A stretch of DNA of 64,000 nt from Endobacter medicaginis (GCF_014192375.1 NZ_JACHXV010000009.1:48019-112018); one strand, 5' to 3'. Positions 29,786 through 39,829 are shown, numbered from the stretch's first letter. A program made the numbers and translations. Notes: a model not told the origin generated them from the sequence alone.

Positions 29786-31564
29786 TCAGCCGGTGGCGGC
29801 CGCGACGAGGGCGGCGGTGTAGGGATCGTGCGGCTGCGCGACCAGGGTGGCGGGCGGCGCGAGTTCGACGATGCGCCCCGCACGGAGCACGGCGATGCGA
29901 TCGGCCATATAGGCGATGGCGGCGAGGTCGTGGCTGATGAGCAGCCACGCCAGGCCCTCGGCGCGGCCGATGGATCTGAGCAGGTTCAGCAGAGTCGCCT
30001 GGGTGGAGACGTCGAGCGCGGAGGTGGGTTCGTCGAGCACCACCAGCGCCGGTTTCGCCGCCAGCGCGCGGGCGATGGCGACGCGCTGCGCCTGGCCGCC
30101 GGAGATCGCCTCCGGCAGGCGGTCGTACAACGCGGCGCCGAGACGGACGCGCTCGAGCAGGGTACGGGCCGCGGCCAGCGAGGCATCGCGCGGCAGCCCC
30201 TGGGCGAGACGGGCGGCCTCGGCCACGGAGTGCAGCACGCTCAGGCGCGGGTTGAGCGATTCCTTCGGGTCTTGGAACACGACCTGGATGCGGCGGCGCT
30301 GGTCGCGGAAGGCACGGCCGCGCAGGGTGGCGAAATCGTGGCCCTGCAGCGCGATGCGGCCCTGATAGGCGACCATCTGCAGCACCGCCCGGCCGAGGGT
30401 GGATTTTCCCGAGCCGCTTTCGCCGACGATGCCGAGACATTCCCCGGCGGCGAGATCGAAGGAAAGCCCGTCGAGGATGGTACGGCTGCGGTCGTAGCGC
30501 ACGACCAGGTCGCGCACCTCCAGCAACGACGGCCGCGAGGAGTGCGTGGAGGCGGACATCGGAGCCTCCGGCGCAGGGACACGCGGACCGGCCGGGGTGG
30601 CGACCGGATGCAGGCACGCGACCTCGCTGCGCTCGAGGCGGCGCAGGGGCGGGACGGCGACCTCGCAATCGGGCGCGACGGCGGGGCAGCGCGGGGCGAA
30701 GGCGCAGCCTGGCGGACGCGCGAGCGGGTCGGGCGGCTGGCCCGGCAGGGCGGGCAACGCATAGCCGGGCGGTGCGGCGACCACGGTGGCGAGATCGGGG
30801 GCGGCATCGAGCAGGGCGCGGCCATAGGGGTGCCGCGGATGGGCGAAGAACACATCCGCGCGGGCGCGCTCGGCGGTGCGGCCGCCATACATCACCTGCA
30901 CGCAGTCGGTATGGGCGCGGACCACGGCGAGGTTGTGGCTGATGAACAGCACCGCCATGTCGTGCCGGCGGCGCAGACCGCCGATCAGCTCGAGGATCTG
31001 GGCGGCGACGATCGGGTCCAGCGCGGTGGTCGGCTCGTCGGCGATCAGCAGCTTCGGGTGGCAGACCAGCGCCATGGCAATGGCGACGCGCTGGCGCATG
31101 CCGCCGGAGAACTGATGCGGGTAGTCGTCGATGCGCGCCTTCGGGTCGGGAATGCCGACCTCGGCGAGCATCTGCAGCGCCATCTCGCGCGCCTGCCGCG
31201 CATCGGCGCCGACATGCAGCCGGGCCGGGTCGGCGATCTGGCGGCCGATGGTGCGGGTGGGGTTGAGTGCCGAGAGCGGGTTCTGGAACACCATGCCGAT
31301 ACGCCCGCCGCGCATCGCGCGCATCGACGCCTCGTCGAGGGCGAGCAGGTCGGCCCCCTCGAAGGCGATGCGGCCGGTGGCAACGAGGCCGCGCGGCAGC
31401 AGGCGCAGGATCGCGGCGGCGGTGAGCGACTTGCCCGAGCCGCTCTCGCCGACCAGAGACAGCATCTCGCCGCGGGCGAGATCGAGCTGCACGTCATCGA
31501 CCAGCAGGCCGCCATCGCGGGTGCGCACGCAGAGATTGTCGATGCGCAGCAGCGGCGGGCTCAC
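29786..31564 (-). CDS. Peptide/nickel-type ABC transporter, fused double ATPase (OppD-OppF like)
   Basis: A 592-residue fusion of two ATPase domains. The first half has Walker [16 protein letters not shown], signature [12 protein letters not shown] and Walker [13 protein letters not shown], then the oligopeptide-transporter C-terminal Cys region ([11 protein letters not shown]). The second has [28 protein letters not shown] and [11 protein letters not shown]. Each drives import by the Opp/Dpp/Nik family; usually they are two genes. It starts at GTG in a GTGA overlap with the permease gene, and is last in a four-gene operon: binding protein, permease, permease, ATPase. The ligand is not evident. 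Confidence 0.93.
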   Translation of the reverse strand: MSPPLLRIDNLCVRTRDGGLLVDDVQLDLARGEMLSLVGESGSGKSLTAAAILRLLPRGLVATGRIAFEGADLLALDEASMRAMRGGRIGMVFQNPLSALNPTRTIGRQIADPARLHVGADARQAREMALQMLAEVGIPDPKARIDDYPHQFSGGMRQRVAIAMALVCHPKLLIADEPTTALDPIVAAQILELIGGLRRRHDMAVLFISHNLAVVRAHTDCVQVMYGGRTAERARADVFFAHPRHPYGRALLDAAPDLATVVAAPPGYALPALPGQPPDPLARPPGCAFAPRCPAVAPDCEVAVPPLRRLERSEVACLHPVATPAGPRVPAPEAPMSASTHSSRPSLLEVRDLVVRYDRSRTILDGLSFDLAAGECLGIVGESGSGKSTLGRAVLQMVAYQGRIALQGHDFATLRGRAFRDQRRRIQVVFQDPKESLNPRLSVLHSVAEAARLAQGLPRDASLAAARTLLERVRLGAALYDRLPEAISGGQAQRVAIARALAAKPALVVLDEPTSALDVSTQATLLNLLRSIGRAEGLAWLLISHDLAAIAYMADRIAVLRAGRIVELAPPATLVAQPHDPYTAALVAAATG

Positions 31565-32370
31565 AGCCGGTCTCCCGCGCGGGCGAGCAGGCCACGCCCG
31601 GTCAGCGACGCGGCGAGCATGGCGAGGAAGATCATCCCGCCCGGCGGCACGATCAGCCACCACGCGCCCAGCGGGGCGACGGTAAGCCCGGATTCGAGCA
31701 GGCCGCCCCAGGAGGTGTGGGGCGGCTGCACGCCGAGACCGAGGAAGCTGAGCGCGGACAGCGCGAGGATGGTGTCGCCGACCAGGAAGGTGGCGTTGAC
31801 GACCAGGATCGGCGCCATCACCCGCAGCAGGTGCACGCGCGCGATGTAGAACGGCGACGCACCGAGCTGGCGCGCGGCGAGGATGAAGTCGCGCTCGCGC
31901 TGGGCGAGTGCTTCGTTGCGGATCAGCCGGGCCAGCGACGGCGCGCTGACCAGGCCGAGCAGGGCCGCAAGGTGGGCGGCGTCGAGCCGGGTCAGGGCGG
32001 CGAAGAAGATCAGCACCACCAGCGAGGGCAGCGCGAGGATCGCATCGAGCAGGCGCATCAGCAGCCGGTCGAGCCAGGCCGGACCGAGGGCGGCGGCAAA
32101 GCCGTAGAAGCAGGCGGCGAGGAAGGCGATGATCGCCGAGGGAATGGCGACGGTGAGCGTGGTCGCACCGCCCGAGATCAGGCGCGCCAGCGAATCGCGG
32201 CCAAGATCGTCGGTGCCGGCCGGATGGGCGAGCGAGGGCCGCGACAGCACGCTGTGCGGGCCCAGCGCGAACGGGTCGACCGGCCACAGCAGCGGACCGA
32301 TGAAGCTGAGCAACAGCACGAAGGTGGCCAGGCCGATACCGGCGACGAGCATCGGATCGGGGCGCCTCAT
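31561..32370 (-). CDS. Peptide/nickel-type ABC transporter permease (OppC/DppC like)
   Basis: A 269-residue permease with about six membrane helices. PAGTDDLGRDSLARLISGG and the EAA-like cytoplasmic loop around RNEALAQRERDFILAARQLG are hallmarks of the DppC/OppC group, as is the closing LSFLGLGVQPPHTSWGG. It forms the channel with the partner permease in the inner membrane. Its ATG overlaps the stop of that partner (ATGA). Four-base overlaps run through the whole operon, giving strict stoichiometric coupling. Confidence 0.93.
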   Translation of the reverse strand: MRRPDPMLVAGIGLATFVLLLSFIGPLLWPVDPFALGPHSVLSRPSLAHPAGTDDLGRDSLARLISGGATTLTVAIPSAIIAFLAACFYGFAAALGPAWLDRLLMRLLDAILALPSLVVLIFFAALTRLDAAHLAALLGLVSAPSLARLIRNEALAQRERDFILAARQLGASPFYIARVHLLRVMAPILVVNATFLVGDTILALSALSFLGLGVQPPHTSWGGLLESGLTVAPLGAWWLIVPPGGMIFLAMLAASLTGRGLLARAGDRL

Positions 32371-33347
32371 GCGAGCGTCCGGCTGCGCAGGCGTGGGTCG
32401 AGCGCGGCGTTGGCGAGCTCGGCGGCGAGATTGCCGACGATGGTGAGCGCGCCGATCAGCAGCACCACGCCGATCAGGGTCGGGTAGTCCTGCTGCAGGG
32501 CGGCGTGCCAGAGCAGCCAGCCGAGGCCGGGGAAGTCGAAGATCGTCTCCACCACCACGGAGCCGGCGAACAGGGCGGGCAGATACAGGCCGAGCAGGGT
32601 AATGAACGGCCGCAGCGCGTTGCGCGCCACCTCGCCGCGCAGGATGTCGCGCAAGCCCAGCCCCTTGGCGCGCGCGGTGCGGACATAATCGCGTTCGAGT
32701 TCCTCGGCGACGGACTGGCCGAAATAGCGCGACAGCGAGGCGGCGACGATCAGCGACACGGTGGCGACCGGCAGCACCAGGTGGCGCGCGTAGGAGAGCG
32801 GGCCGGGTTCGGTCATGTGCGCGTCGGTGATGCCGCCGGCCGGCAGCCAGCCGAGGGTGGATGCGAACACCAGCACCAGCATGCCGGCGATGAAGAAGGA
32901 GGGGGTGGCGTAGGTGGCGAGCTGCCACGCCCCGATCAGCCGGCCCGGCCAGCGGTTCCAGCTCGCGCCCTGCACCATGCCGATGGCGAGCGCGGCGAGC
33001 GTGCCGACCACGATCGAGAGCGAGGTGAACAGCAGCGTGTTGGCCGCATACATCACGATCAGATGCGCGACCGGCTGGTTGAGCAGGAACGAGTAGCCGA
33101 GCCGCAGCGTGCACAGATGGCCGAGATAGGTGAGGTACTGCATCCACAGCGGCACATCGAGGCCGAGGCGCATGTTGACCTGGTTCACCCCCACCGGCGT
33201 CGCGCGCATGCCCAGGATCGCATAGGCCGGCCCGCCGGGGGTGAGATGGGCGAGAAAGAAGGTCAGCGTGACCAGGATCCACAGCGACAGCGCGGCGGTG
33301 GCGATCCGCGACAGTGCGGTGCGGGCCCAGGGCGGCATCGGTCTCAC
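32367..33347 (-). CDS. Peptide/nickel-type ABC transporter permease (OppB/DppB like)
   Basis: A 326-residue permease of the DppB/OppB group with an N-terminal helix (ATAALSLWILVTLTFFLAHL), then the GGPAYAILG and RLGLDVPLWMQY periplasmic portion. The EAA loop RDYVRTARAKGLGLRDIL is present, and VVETIFDFPGLGWLL comes near the C-terminus. GTG at 33347 is taken as the start, since it overlaps the binding-protein stop as GTGA; an ATG 9 bp inside is an alternative. It is the second gene of the uptake operon. Confidence 0.93.
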   Translation of the reverse strand: MRPMPPWARTALSRIATAALSLWILVTLTFFLAHLTPGGPAYAILGMRATPVGVNQVNMRLGLDVPLWMQYLTYLGHLCTLRLGYSFLLNQPVAHLIVMYAANTLLFTSLSIVVGTLAALAIGMVQGASWNRWPGRLIGAWQLATYATPSFFIAGMLVLVFASTLGWLPAGGITDAHMTEPGPLSYARHLVLPVATVSLIVAASLSRYFGQSVAEELERDYVRTARAKGLGLRDILRGEVARNALRPFITLLGLYLPALFAGSVVVETIFDFPGLGWLLWHAALQQDYPTLIGVVLLIGALTIVGNLAAELANAALDPRLRSRTLA

Positions 33348-35044
33348 AGCGGGCGGTCCGGAGCGTTGGCGGTGCAGCGGCGCGGGTCGGTGATGCGCAG
33401 CGCCTCGGGATGCAGGCCGCCGAGCGGGGTGACGTAATGCGACCAGCCGGTCACGCCCGAGCGGGCGAGGATCGCGTAGCCGTAATGCGGCAGCACGATG
33501 ATCGGCTGTTGCTCGACGGCGCGGTCCTGGAAGGCGAACAGGCTGTCGAGGGTCGGGTCGGTCCGTTCGGCGGCCGTCAGCCGGTCCATCTCGGCGTCGT
33601 GGTAGTGGCCGAGATTGTTGAAGCCGGTGGAGCTGTAGGTCTCCGCCCCATCGGGGAAGCCGGTGAGGTTCCAGATCAGGTTGTAAGCCTCCCAGCCGGT
33701 GGACGGTCCGTTGATGGTGGCCAGCAACTGGTTGAACTGCACCTGGCGGATGTGCAGCTCGATGCCGACGGCGCGCAGGTTCTGCTCGATGATCTCGAGC
33801 TGCGGCGCGCCGACGCCGCCACCGGCCGACAGCAGCGTGGTGAAGGACAGCCGCGCGCCGTCCTTCACGCGGATGCCGTCCGGGCCCGGATGCCAGCCGG
33901 CAGCGTCGAGCAGGGCGCGGGCATGGGTAGGGTCATAGCCGACCGGCAGACGGCCGGATTTCGCCTCCGGCGAGAGGAAGGTGTCGGGCTCGCTCGGCAC
34001 CGGACCGTAGGCGGGGGTGGCGTTGCCGTGAAAGATCAGGTCGATGATCTCGCGCTGGTCGATCGCGTCGGCGATCGCCTGGCGGACTCGCGGGTCGCGG
34101 AAGAAGGCGGTGCTCGGGTTGGCGAAATTCAGCCCGATATAGGAATAGGCATAAGGCTTGCCGCCGCGCTCGATGCGGGTGTCTGGCAGGTGGCGCACGG
34201 CGTCGTAGAGCAGATAGGGCATGTTGATCGCATCCACCGCGCCGGAGCGGTAGGCGGCGAGCATCTGGTCGTTGTCGAGGAACGACATCACGAAGCGGTC
34301 GATCTGCGGGCGGTCGGGGCCGGCGTAGCGGTCGTTGGGCACCAGCACCAGCTCGCGGCCCAGAGTCCAGCGCTCGAGCCGCCAGGCACCGTCGACGACG
34401 TCATAGAAATGCGGATCGCTCTGCCGGGCCCACAGCGCGTCGATGCTGTCGGTCTTCCAGGCGTGACGCGGCAGCGCATGCAGCAGCGGCAGGGCGACGG
34501 TGGTGAACAGGGCCGGGCTGAGCGGCTCCGTCAGCGTGATGCGCAGGGTATGGGCGTCGGTGGCCACCACGGCGTCGAACGCGTCCGGCAGGCCGCCGGC
34601 GCCATAGCTGTTGTAGGTCTGGCCGAGCCTGCGGATCAGCTCGAAGCAGTAGACCACGTCATCGGCGGTGACCGGCACGCCGTCGGACCAGTCGGTCTCG
34701 CGCAGCGTGATCGTCCACGCGAGGCCGGAGGGATCGCGCTCGATGCGGCTGGCCATCGATCGGGCGAGATCGACGCGGAGCTGCGCATCCAGCGTGACCA
34801 GCGGCCGGAACAGCAGGTTCCAAGCGCCGGCATTGTAGGCCGACAGGATCAGCAGCGGGTTGAGCGAGGTGATGTCCGAACCACCCCCCTGCCCCAGCCC
34901 GACCGGCACCACCACGGTGCCGCAGCGCGCCTGCGCCGGCAGCGGGGCCGTGATCGGCGGCAGGGCGATGGTGGCGAGGAGAGCGGCGAATCGCGCCAGA
35001 TCGGTGATGCGTCGGATCGCGGCCTCCAGGCGGACGGTTCGCAT
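33344..35044 (-). CDS. Family-5 extracellular solute-binding protein
   Basis: A 566-residue periplasmic binding protein of family 5 (OppA/DppA/NikA) with a signal peptide at about 1-40 (ending LPAQARCG). Typical segments are LTEPLSPALFTTVALPLLH, NFANPSTAFFRDPRVRQAIADAIDQ and the DGAWRLERW strand. The mature N-terminus has LGQGGGSDITSLNPLL in place of the usual proline-rich opening. It delivers a peptide, metal chelate or similar ligand to the permeases. ATG at 35044 is preferred over a GTG at 35062. It diverges from a TonB-dependent receptor, so outer-membrane delivery of the same ligand is likely. Confidence 0.9.
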   Translation of the reverse strand: MRTVRLEAAIRRITDLARFAALLATIALPPITAPLPAQARCGTVVVPVGLGQGGGSDITSLNPLLILSAYNAGAWNLLFRPLVTLDAQLRVDLARSMASRIERDPSGLAWTITLRETDWSDGVPVTADDVVYCFELIRRLGQTYNSYGAGGLPDAFDAVVATDAHTLRITLTEPLSPALFTTVALPLLHALPRHAWKTDSIDALWARQSDPHFYDVVDGAWRLERWTLGRELVLVPNDRYAGPDRPQIDRFVMSFLDNDQMLAAYRSGAVDAINMPYLLYDAVRHLPDTRIERGGKPYAYSYIGLNFANPSTAFFRDPRVRQAIADAIDQREIIDLIFHGNATPAYGPVPSEPDTFLSPEAKSGRLPVGYDPTHARALLDAAGWHPGPDGIRVKDGARLSFTTLLSAGGGVGAPQLEIIEQNLRAVGIELHIRQVQFNQLLATINGPSTGWEAYNLIWNLTGFPDGAETYSSTGFNNLGHYHDAEMDRLTAAERTDPTLDSLFAFQDRAVEQQPIIVLPHYGYAILARSGVTGWSHYVTPLGGLHPEALRITDPRRCTANAPDRPL

Positions 35045-35133
35045 TGCTGATACGCGGGGCACGCATGGGTCGGCAAGTCGGCGCCCCCAGGGTCTCCGAC
35101 ATGTTTGAAACCGTCATTCCAGGTATTTAACAT

Positions 35134-35159
35134 TGTAATATAGTGATATAGTGATTACA
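35134..35159. promoter_or_regulatory. Inverted repeat in TonB receptor/ABC promoter region
   Basis: TGTAAT at 35134-35139 and ATTACA at 35154-35159 form a dyad 26 bp across. Between them lie two tandem copies of ATATAGTG (35138-35153), each containing a TATAGT that could serve as a -10 element for the receptor gene. The region is strikingly AT-rich for this DNA and sits between divergent uptake genes, as expected for a metal-responsive operator. It does not match the Fur consensus; a Zur-like or other site is possible but unproven. Confidence 0.5.
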
Positions 35160-35223
35160 TGCCTGTTCGCATGTAGAACTCCGCAGCCCGTCCGGTCGGG
35201 CGTGTTGCGGGAGCCTCATCGAC

Positions 35224-37329
35224 ATGTCTGCCATCTCCATGCTGCGGCGCGGCCTGCTCGCGACGCCCGCGCTCGGTCTCGCCGCCGCCGCCGCGCAGAC
35301 GCCGACCGCCACAGCGACCGAGACCATCACCGTGCAGGGCTCGACCAACCGCCCGCATCTGGCGCGTCATGTCAGTCTGGGCGCGCTGGGTGCGCGCTCC
35401 GCCTTCGACACGCCGTTCTCGCTCAGCGTGGTGTCGGCGCAGACGGTGCAGAAACGGCAGGCCGCCGACATCAATGACATCTTCCGTGCCGAGCCCGGCG
35501 TGCAGGAGAATTCCAATGGCGGATCGACCGCGTCGGGAGCGAGCTTCCGCGTGCGCGGTCTCAATCTCGACTGGACCAACGGCTACCGCATCGACGGCTT
35601 CGCGATTCCGTACTGGTTCATCGACCTGCCGACCGCAAATTTCGGCCAGTTCCAGCTCGTGCGCGGAGCGTCTGCGTTTCTGTACGGCTTCGGCGCGCCC
35701 GGCGCGGTGCTGGATTTCCAGCTCAAGAAGCCGGTGGATGCGCCGCTGCTGGCGCTGGAGGCGGGCTACAGGTCGGATGCGGTGTTTCGCCAGAGCATCG
35801 ACGCCGGCGGCCCGCTCGGCGGCGGTCGTGTCGACACGCGCTTCGTCGCCTTCAACGAAGTCGGCAATCAGGTCAATGGCAGCTATCTGCATACGGTGTC
35901 GCTGAACGGTGGCTTCGACGCACGGCTGACCGATACGCTGCACTGGCACGCGGACGCGTTCTGGCTGTCGACGCTGCAGGCCGGCATGGTGAACGGGGTG
36001 ACGGTCGTGCCCACACTCACGCGCCTCACACCGATCAGCGGGCGCGCCGAACTCGGTGCCGCGGATTCGTGGAAGCGCAACGATCTCAAGCACATCAATA
36101 CCGGCTTCGACCTCGAACTGGGCGGTGGCTGGCATGCGGAACTCGCCTATGCCTACACGCATCTCGACGAGCGCTTCCCGTCGAACGCGATCACCTTTCT
36201 CGACGACCGCGGCGACTATCTCAACCGGCCGTTCCAGATGACGCGGGTGTTCACCTATCATCAGGTGCGACAGACGGTATCGGGACACGTCATGACCGGA
36301 GCGTTGCACCACGACATCGTCGGCGGTGCGACGTGGCTGTACCAGCTCTTCGATGCGGATGCCAACGCGACCTACTACCGGCCCTATGACTATGGAAACA
36401 TCCATGTCGCGCGGCCGGTCAACACCAACGCCCATGCCTACAACCCGCGCCTCTACCACTACATCGACTACACCCAGATCTCCCCGTTCCTCAGCGACAG
36501 CATCTCGTGGCGGCGGTTCTCGCTGCTGGCCGGCGCGCGCTATACGGATTACCGTGAGAACGACTACGCGACCGACGGCAGCGGGCGCCGGACCGCGGCG
36601 CGGCGCAATCATCCCCTCACCCCGGTCGTGTCGCTGTCGTGGCGGCCCGAGCAGACGGTCAACGTCTATTTCAGTTTCGTGCAGGCGATGCAGTCCGGCA
36701 CGCAGGCGGCGGCGACCGCGCGCAACGCCTACGAGGTGTTCGCACCGATGCGCAGCGCGCAGTACGAGCTGGGGCTGAAGGTGCAGAAACCACGCTGGAC
36801 CGCCACGGTCGCAGCCTACCGGCTCGACACCATCGCCGCCTATGTCGATGCAACCAACACGCAGCGTCAGGGTGGCAGCGTCCGCTACCAAGGGATCGAG
36901 GCCGCCGGCACCGTTCAGGCGACCCGGGCGCTGTCGGTATCCGCGAGCCTGACCTGGCTCGATGCGCGCTATGGCGCGGGCACCCCCTATGACGGACGCC
37001 GCGCCGAATCGACCTCGCCGTTCGAGGCCAATCTGTCGATGGAGTATGCGCTGCCCGCCATCGCCGGCCTCGGCGGGCTGAGCGTGGACGGTGGCTTCGG
37101 CACCGTGGCCGGGGGCTGGCTCGATCCGGGCAACCGCTTCCGCCTGCAACCCTATCTGATCGGCCGGATCGGGGTGCAGCATGTCTCGCGGCTGGGGCGA
37201 CGCCGGCTGATCCTGAGGGCAGCGATCGAGAATCTCGGCAACGAGCGCTATTGGGTGAGCCGCGGCGCGCTGCAGCTCTTCCCAGGCGCGCCGCGGACCG
37301 CGACCCTGGCCGCAAGGGTCGAGTTCTGA
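35224..37329 (+). CDS. TonB-dependent outer-membrane receptor
   Basis: A 701-residue receptor. A signal peptide of about 25 residues is followed by a TonB-box-like ETITVQGS near the mature N-terminus. The plug domain (about 55-165) has FSLSVVSAQTV, FRAEPGVQEN, FRVRGLN and the FQLVRGASAFLYGFGAPGAV strand. The rest is a 22-strand-type barrel ending in the C-terminal phenylalanine RVEF. It resembles siderophore-type receptors; the ligand is unknown. Shared divergent promoters with the Opp-type importer suggest both membranes are crossed by one ligand. GGGAG precedes the ATG by about 10 bases. Confidence 0.92.
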   Translation: MSAISMLRRGLLATPALGLAAAAAQTPTATATETITVQGSTNRPHLARHVSLGALGARSAFDTPFSLSVVSAQTVQKRQAADINDIFRAEPGVQENSNGGSTASGASFRVRGLNLDWTNGYRIDGFAIPYWFIDLPTANFGQFQLVRGASAFLYGFGAPGAVLDFQLKKPVDAPLLALEAGYRSDAVFRQSIDAGGPLGGGRVDTRFVAFNEVGNQVNGSYLHTVSLNGGFDARLTDTLHWHADAFWLSTLQAGMVNGVTVVPTLTRLTPISGRAELGAADSWKRNDLKHINTGFDLELGGGWHAELAYAYTHLDERFPSNAITFLDDRGDYLNRPFQMTRVFTYHQVRQTVSGHVMTGALHHDIVGGATWLYQLFDADANATYYRPYDYGNIHVARPVNTNAHAYNPRLYHYIDYTQISPFLSDSISWRRFSLLAGARYTDYRENDYATDGSGRRTAARRNHPLTPVVSLSWRPEQTVNVYFSFVQAMQSGTQAAATARNAYEVFAPMRSAQYELGLKVQKPRWTATVAAYRLDTIAAYVDATNTQRQGGSVRYQGIEAAGTVQATRALSVSASLTWLDARYGAGTPYDGRRAESTSPFEANLSMEYALPAIAGLGGLSVDGGFGTVAGGWLDPGNRFRLQPYLIGRIGVQHVSRLGRRRLILRAAIENLGNERYWVSRGALQLFPGAPRTATLAARVEF

Positions 37330-37484
37330 TCGACCGTCTCCGGGTCCGTTACCGGCCCTCATGAACGGCCGCTCGGGCGTTTGCCGACCAGGGCCCACCT
37401 GCCCTAGAGACTGTGGCCAACCCGCGCTCGCTGTCCGCCCGACCGCACCCGACCGCGCGGAACCGCAACCACTGTGCCTGGCCG

Positions 37485-38363
37485 ATGACCCGCGACACCC
37501 CTGCCCGCTCGACCTTCATCCTCACGCTCGACTGCCCGAACCGTCCCGGCATCGTCGCCGGCATCAGCACACGGCTGTTCGAGCTCGGCGCCAACATCGC
37601 CGATGCACAGCAATACGACGATACCGGGCAGGACCGCTTCTTCATGCGGGTGGTGTTCGACATCGCAGCCGCCGACGGGCTCGCCGGGCGACTGGAGGCT
37701 GAGATCGGCGCGCTGGCGGCGCAGTTCGCGATGCGATGGACGTTGAGCGATACCGCACGGCCGGCAAGGGTGCTGCTGCTGGTGTCGAAGTTCGACCACT
37801 GTCTGGTGGACCTGCTGTATCGCTGGCGGATCGGCGAGCTGGCCATCGCGCCGGTGGGCATCGTGTCGAACCATCCGCGCACGCTGCATGCCGATGTCGA
37901 TTTCCACGGCATCCCGTTCCATCACCTGCCGGTGACCCCGCAGACCAGGGCGGCGCAGGAAGAGGAGATCTGGCAGCTCGTGCAGTCCACCGGCACGGAG
38001 CTGGTGGTGCTGGCGCGCTACATGCAGATCCTGTCGGACGGCCTCGCGCGGAAGCTGGCGGGGCGCTGCATCAACATCCACCACTCGTTCCTGCCGGGAT
38101 TCAAAGGCGCGCGCCCCTATCACCAGGCCTTCGAGCGCGGGGTGAAGCTGATCGGCGCGACCGCCCACTACGTGACCGGCGATCTCGATGAAGGGCCGAT
38201 CATCGAGCAGGACGTCGAGCGCATCAGCCACGCCGACACGCCCGAGGACCTGATCCGCAAGGGACGCGACATCGAGCGGCGGGTGCTGGCGCGGGCGGTG
38301 CGGATCCATGTCGAGCGGCGCGCCCTGCCGAACGGGCGCAAGACGGTGGTTTTCGGCCACTGA
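37485..38363 (+). CDS. purU: Formyltetrahydrofolate deformylase
   Basis: A 292-residue PurU. Residues about 8-85 form an ACT domain ([16 protein letters not shown]), followed by a formyltransferase-type catalytic domain with [28 protein letters not shown], and [21 protein letters not shown], then [17 protein letters not shown]. It hydrolyses 10-formyl-THF to formate and THF, balancing one-carbon and purine pools. MTRDTP is chosen as start; an upstream in-frame ATG adds 24 low-similarity residues. It stands alone downstream of the TonB receptor with a 155-bp gap. Confidence 0.95.
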   Translation: MTRDTPARSTFILTLDCPNRPGIVAGISTRLFELGANIADAQQYDDTGQDRFFMRVVFDIAAADGLAGRLEAEIGALAAQFAMRWTLSDTARPARVLLLVSKFDHCLVDLLYRWRIGELAIAPVGIVSNHPRTLHADVDFHGIPFHHLPVTPQTRAAQEEEIWQLVQSTGTELVVLARYMQILSDGLARKLAGRCINIHHSFLPGFKGARPYHQAFERGVKLIGATAHYVTGDLDEGPIIEQDVERISHADTPEDLIRKGRDIERRVLARAVRIHVERRALPNGRKTVVFGH

Positions 38364-38418
38364 GCGGCTGGCCGCGGCGCGCGCCGGGACGAAATATCAT
38401 CGAGTGTCGAAAAAACTG

Positions 38419-38447
38419 TTCATAAGCACCTATTTTGTGTCAATAAT
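38419..38447 (+). promoter_or_regulatory. Candidate promoter for the first exopolysaccharide gene
   Basis: TTCATA (38419-38424), a 17-bp spacer and AATAAT (38442-38447) make a plausible sigma-70-type promoter in an AT-rich part of the 279-bp gap after purU. A GTGTCAA motif (38437-38443) overlaps the -10 region. The rest of the gap is GC-rich, with a small CCCGCC/GGCGGG hairpin near 38517-38531. Confidence 0.4.
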
Positions 38448-38642
38448 GAACCGTGTGCATAAAACCGCACGGATGGTCGCAAAACTCCACGAAAGAGACA
38501 TTGCAGCGGAATGATCGCCCCGCCCAAGGCGGGTCCGGTCCGCAGGATATTCATTCGACAGGGCGCCCCACACGCGCCCGGTCTGCACGATTTGAGATTG
38601 TTCCGGTTTCGACTGAACGCATTGTGACGAGGGTCTGATTGG

Positions 38643-39818
38643 ATGCTGGATGAAATCGGTGTCGGCGAGGCTTGGCCCAATGCGCGACTGGGCGGGGAGC
38701 GGGTCCGCACGCCGGACACGCGGCCGAGGCGGCGCATCATGCACCTGTCGAAGCACTGCCATCATGCCAACGGCAGCGTCAACGTGGCGGTCGATCTGGC
38801 CTGCGAGCAGGCCGCGGCCGGGCATGAGGTCTGGTTTCTCAGCGGCGGTGGCAGCTTCGTCGGCCTGCTGGAGCGCTCCGGCGTGCGTCATGTCGAGCTG
38901 CCGCAGGACCAGAAACATCCGCGCACGCTGGCCCGTTCCGCGCTGCGTCTGACGCGGCTGGTCAAGAAGCTGCGGCCCGATGTGGTCCATGCCCACATGA
39001 TGGGCGGGGCCGCGATCGGCTGGCTGGCGACGCGGCTGACCTCGGTGCCGATGGTCACCACGGTGCACAACTCGTTCGACTGGCACTCGACGCTGATGCG
39101 GCTGGGCGACCGGGTGGTGGCGGTCAGCGCGGCCGAGCGCGACCAGCTCCTGCGCCGTCGCTTCTCGCCGCAGCGCACCGAGACGATCTGGAACGCGCCG
39201 GAGAACTCGCCCCGCCATGCCGGACTGTCCCAGGCGGGGTCGGTGGTGCTCCGGCGCCCCTGCGTGCTGGCGATCTGCGGGCTGCATCGCCGCAAGGGCG
39301 TGTTCGACCTGCTCGACGCCTGCAGCCAGGTGTTTCCGGACCATCCGGAGTGGCGGCTCTACATTGCCGGCGAAGGCCCGGACCGCGAGCGGCTCGAACA
39401 GCAGGCCGCCAGCCTCGGCCTCGCCGACCGGGTCAGCTTTCTCGGCTTCGTCGAGCTGCCGCGCACGCTGTATACGCAGAGCGACATCTTCGTGCTGGCC
39501 TCCTATGCCGATCCCGGCAGCCTGACCATCGGCGAAGCGCGCGCCGCCGGCTGCACGATCGTCGCCACCGCCGTCGGCGGCACCACGGAAATGCTGGAGT
39601 ACGGCCGCGCCGGACATCTGTTCCGGCCAGGTGCCGTCGATCAGCTCGCCGAGCGACTGCGCGCGCTGATCGGCGATCCGCAGGCCCGCGCCGCCCTGGC
39701 CGCCCAGGCCCGCGAGGGCGCGGAGGTGTTCGATGTCGCCCGCCTGGTCGAGGACTACCAGGCTGTCTACGAGCGCGCGATCGCCGAGCGGCGGCGCAGC
39801 TCGAAACCGGCACGTTAG
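38643..39818 (+). CDS. Glycosyltransferase family 4
   Basis: A 391-residue GT-B glycosyltransferase. RRIMHLSKHCHHANGSVNVA opens the acceptor half (which may really start at the ATG at 38739), and PDVVHAHMMGGA and TTVHNSF follow. The donor half has LAICGLHRRKGVFDLLDA, YIAGEGPDRERLE, and the E-x7-E region ADPGSLTIGEARAAGC, which contacts the nucleotide-sugar phosphates. It transfers a sugar to a lipid-linked repeat unit of the exopolysaccharide; donor unknown. First gene of the locus on this strand, followed by an acyltransferase after 11 bp. Confidence 0.88.
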   Translation: MLDEIGVGEAWPNARLGGERVRTPDTRPRRRIMHLSKHCHHANGSVNVAVDLACEQAAAGHEVWFLSGGGSFVGLLERSGVRHVELPQDQKHPRTLARSALRLTRLVKKLRPDVVHAHMMGGAAIGWLATRLTSVPMVTTVHNSFDWHSTLMRLGDRVVAVSAAERDQLLRRRFSPQRTETIWNAPENSPRHAGLSQAGSVVLRRPCVLAICGLHRRKGVFDLLDACSQVFPDHPEWRLYIAGEGPDRERLEQQAASLGLADRVSFLGFVELPRTLYTQSDIFVLASYADPGSLTIGEARAAGCTIVATAVGGTTEMLEYGRAGHLFRPGAVDQLAERLRALIGDPQARAALAAQAREGAEVFDVARLVEDYQAVYERAIAERRRSSKPAR

Positions 39819-39829
39819 GGAGGTCCGCC

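Noticed and set aside
35134..35159. Classical Fur box in the receptor promoter
   Set aside because: The dyad arms and spacing do not match the 19-bp Fur consensus; kept only as an unassigned operator.
35155..37398. 747-codon frame opposite the TonB receptor
   Set aside because: No domain; receptor motifs and signal peptide are on the forward strand.
38517..38531. Small CCCGCC/GGCGGG hairpin as a purU terminator
   Set aside because: It is over 150 bp from the purU stop, has a 3-base loop and is not followed by T residues.
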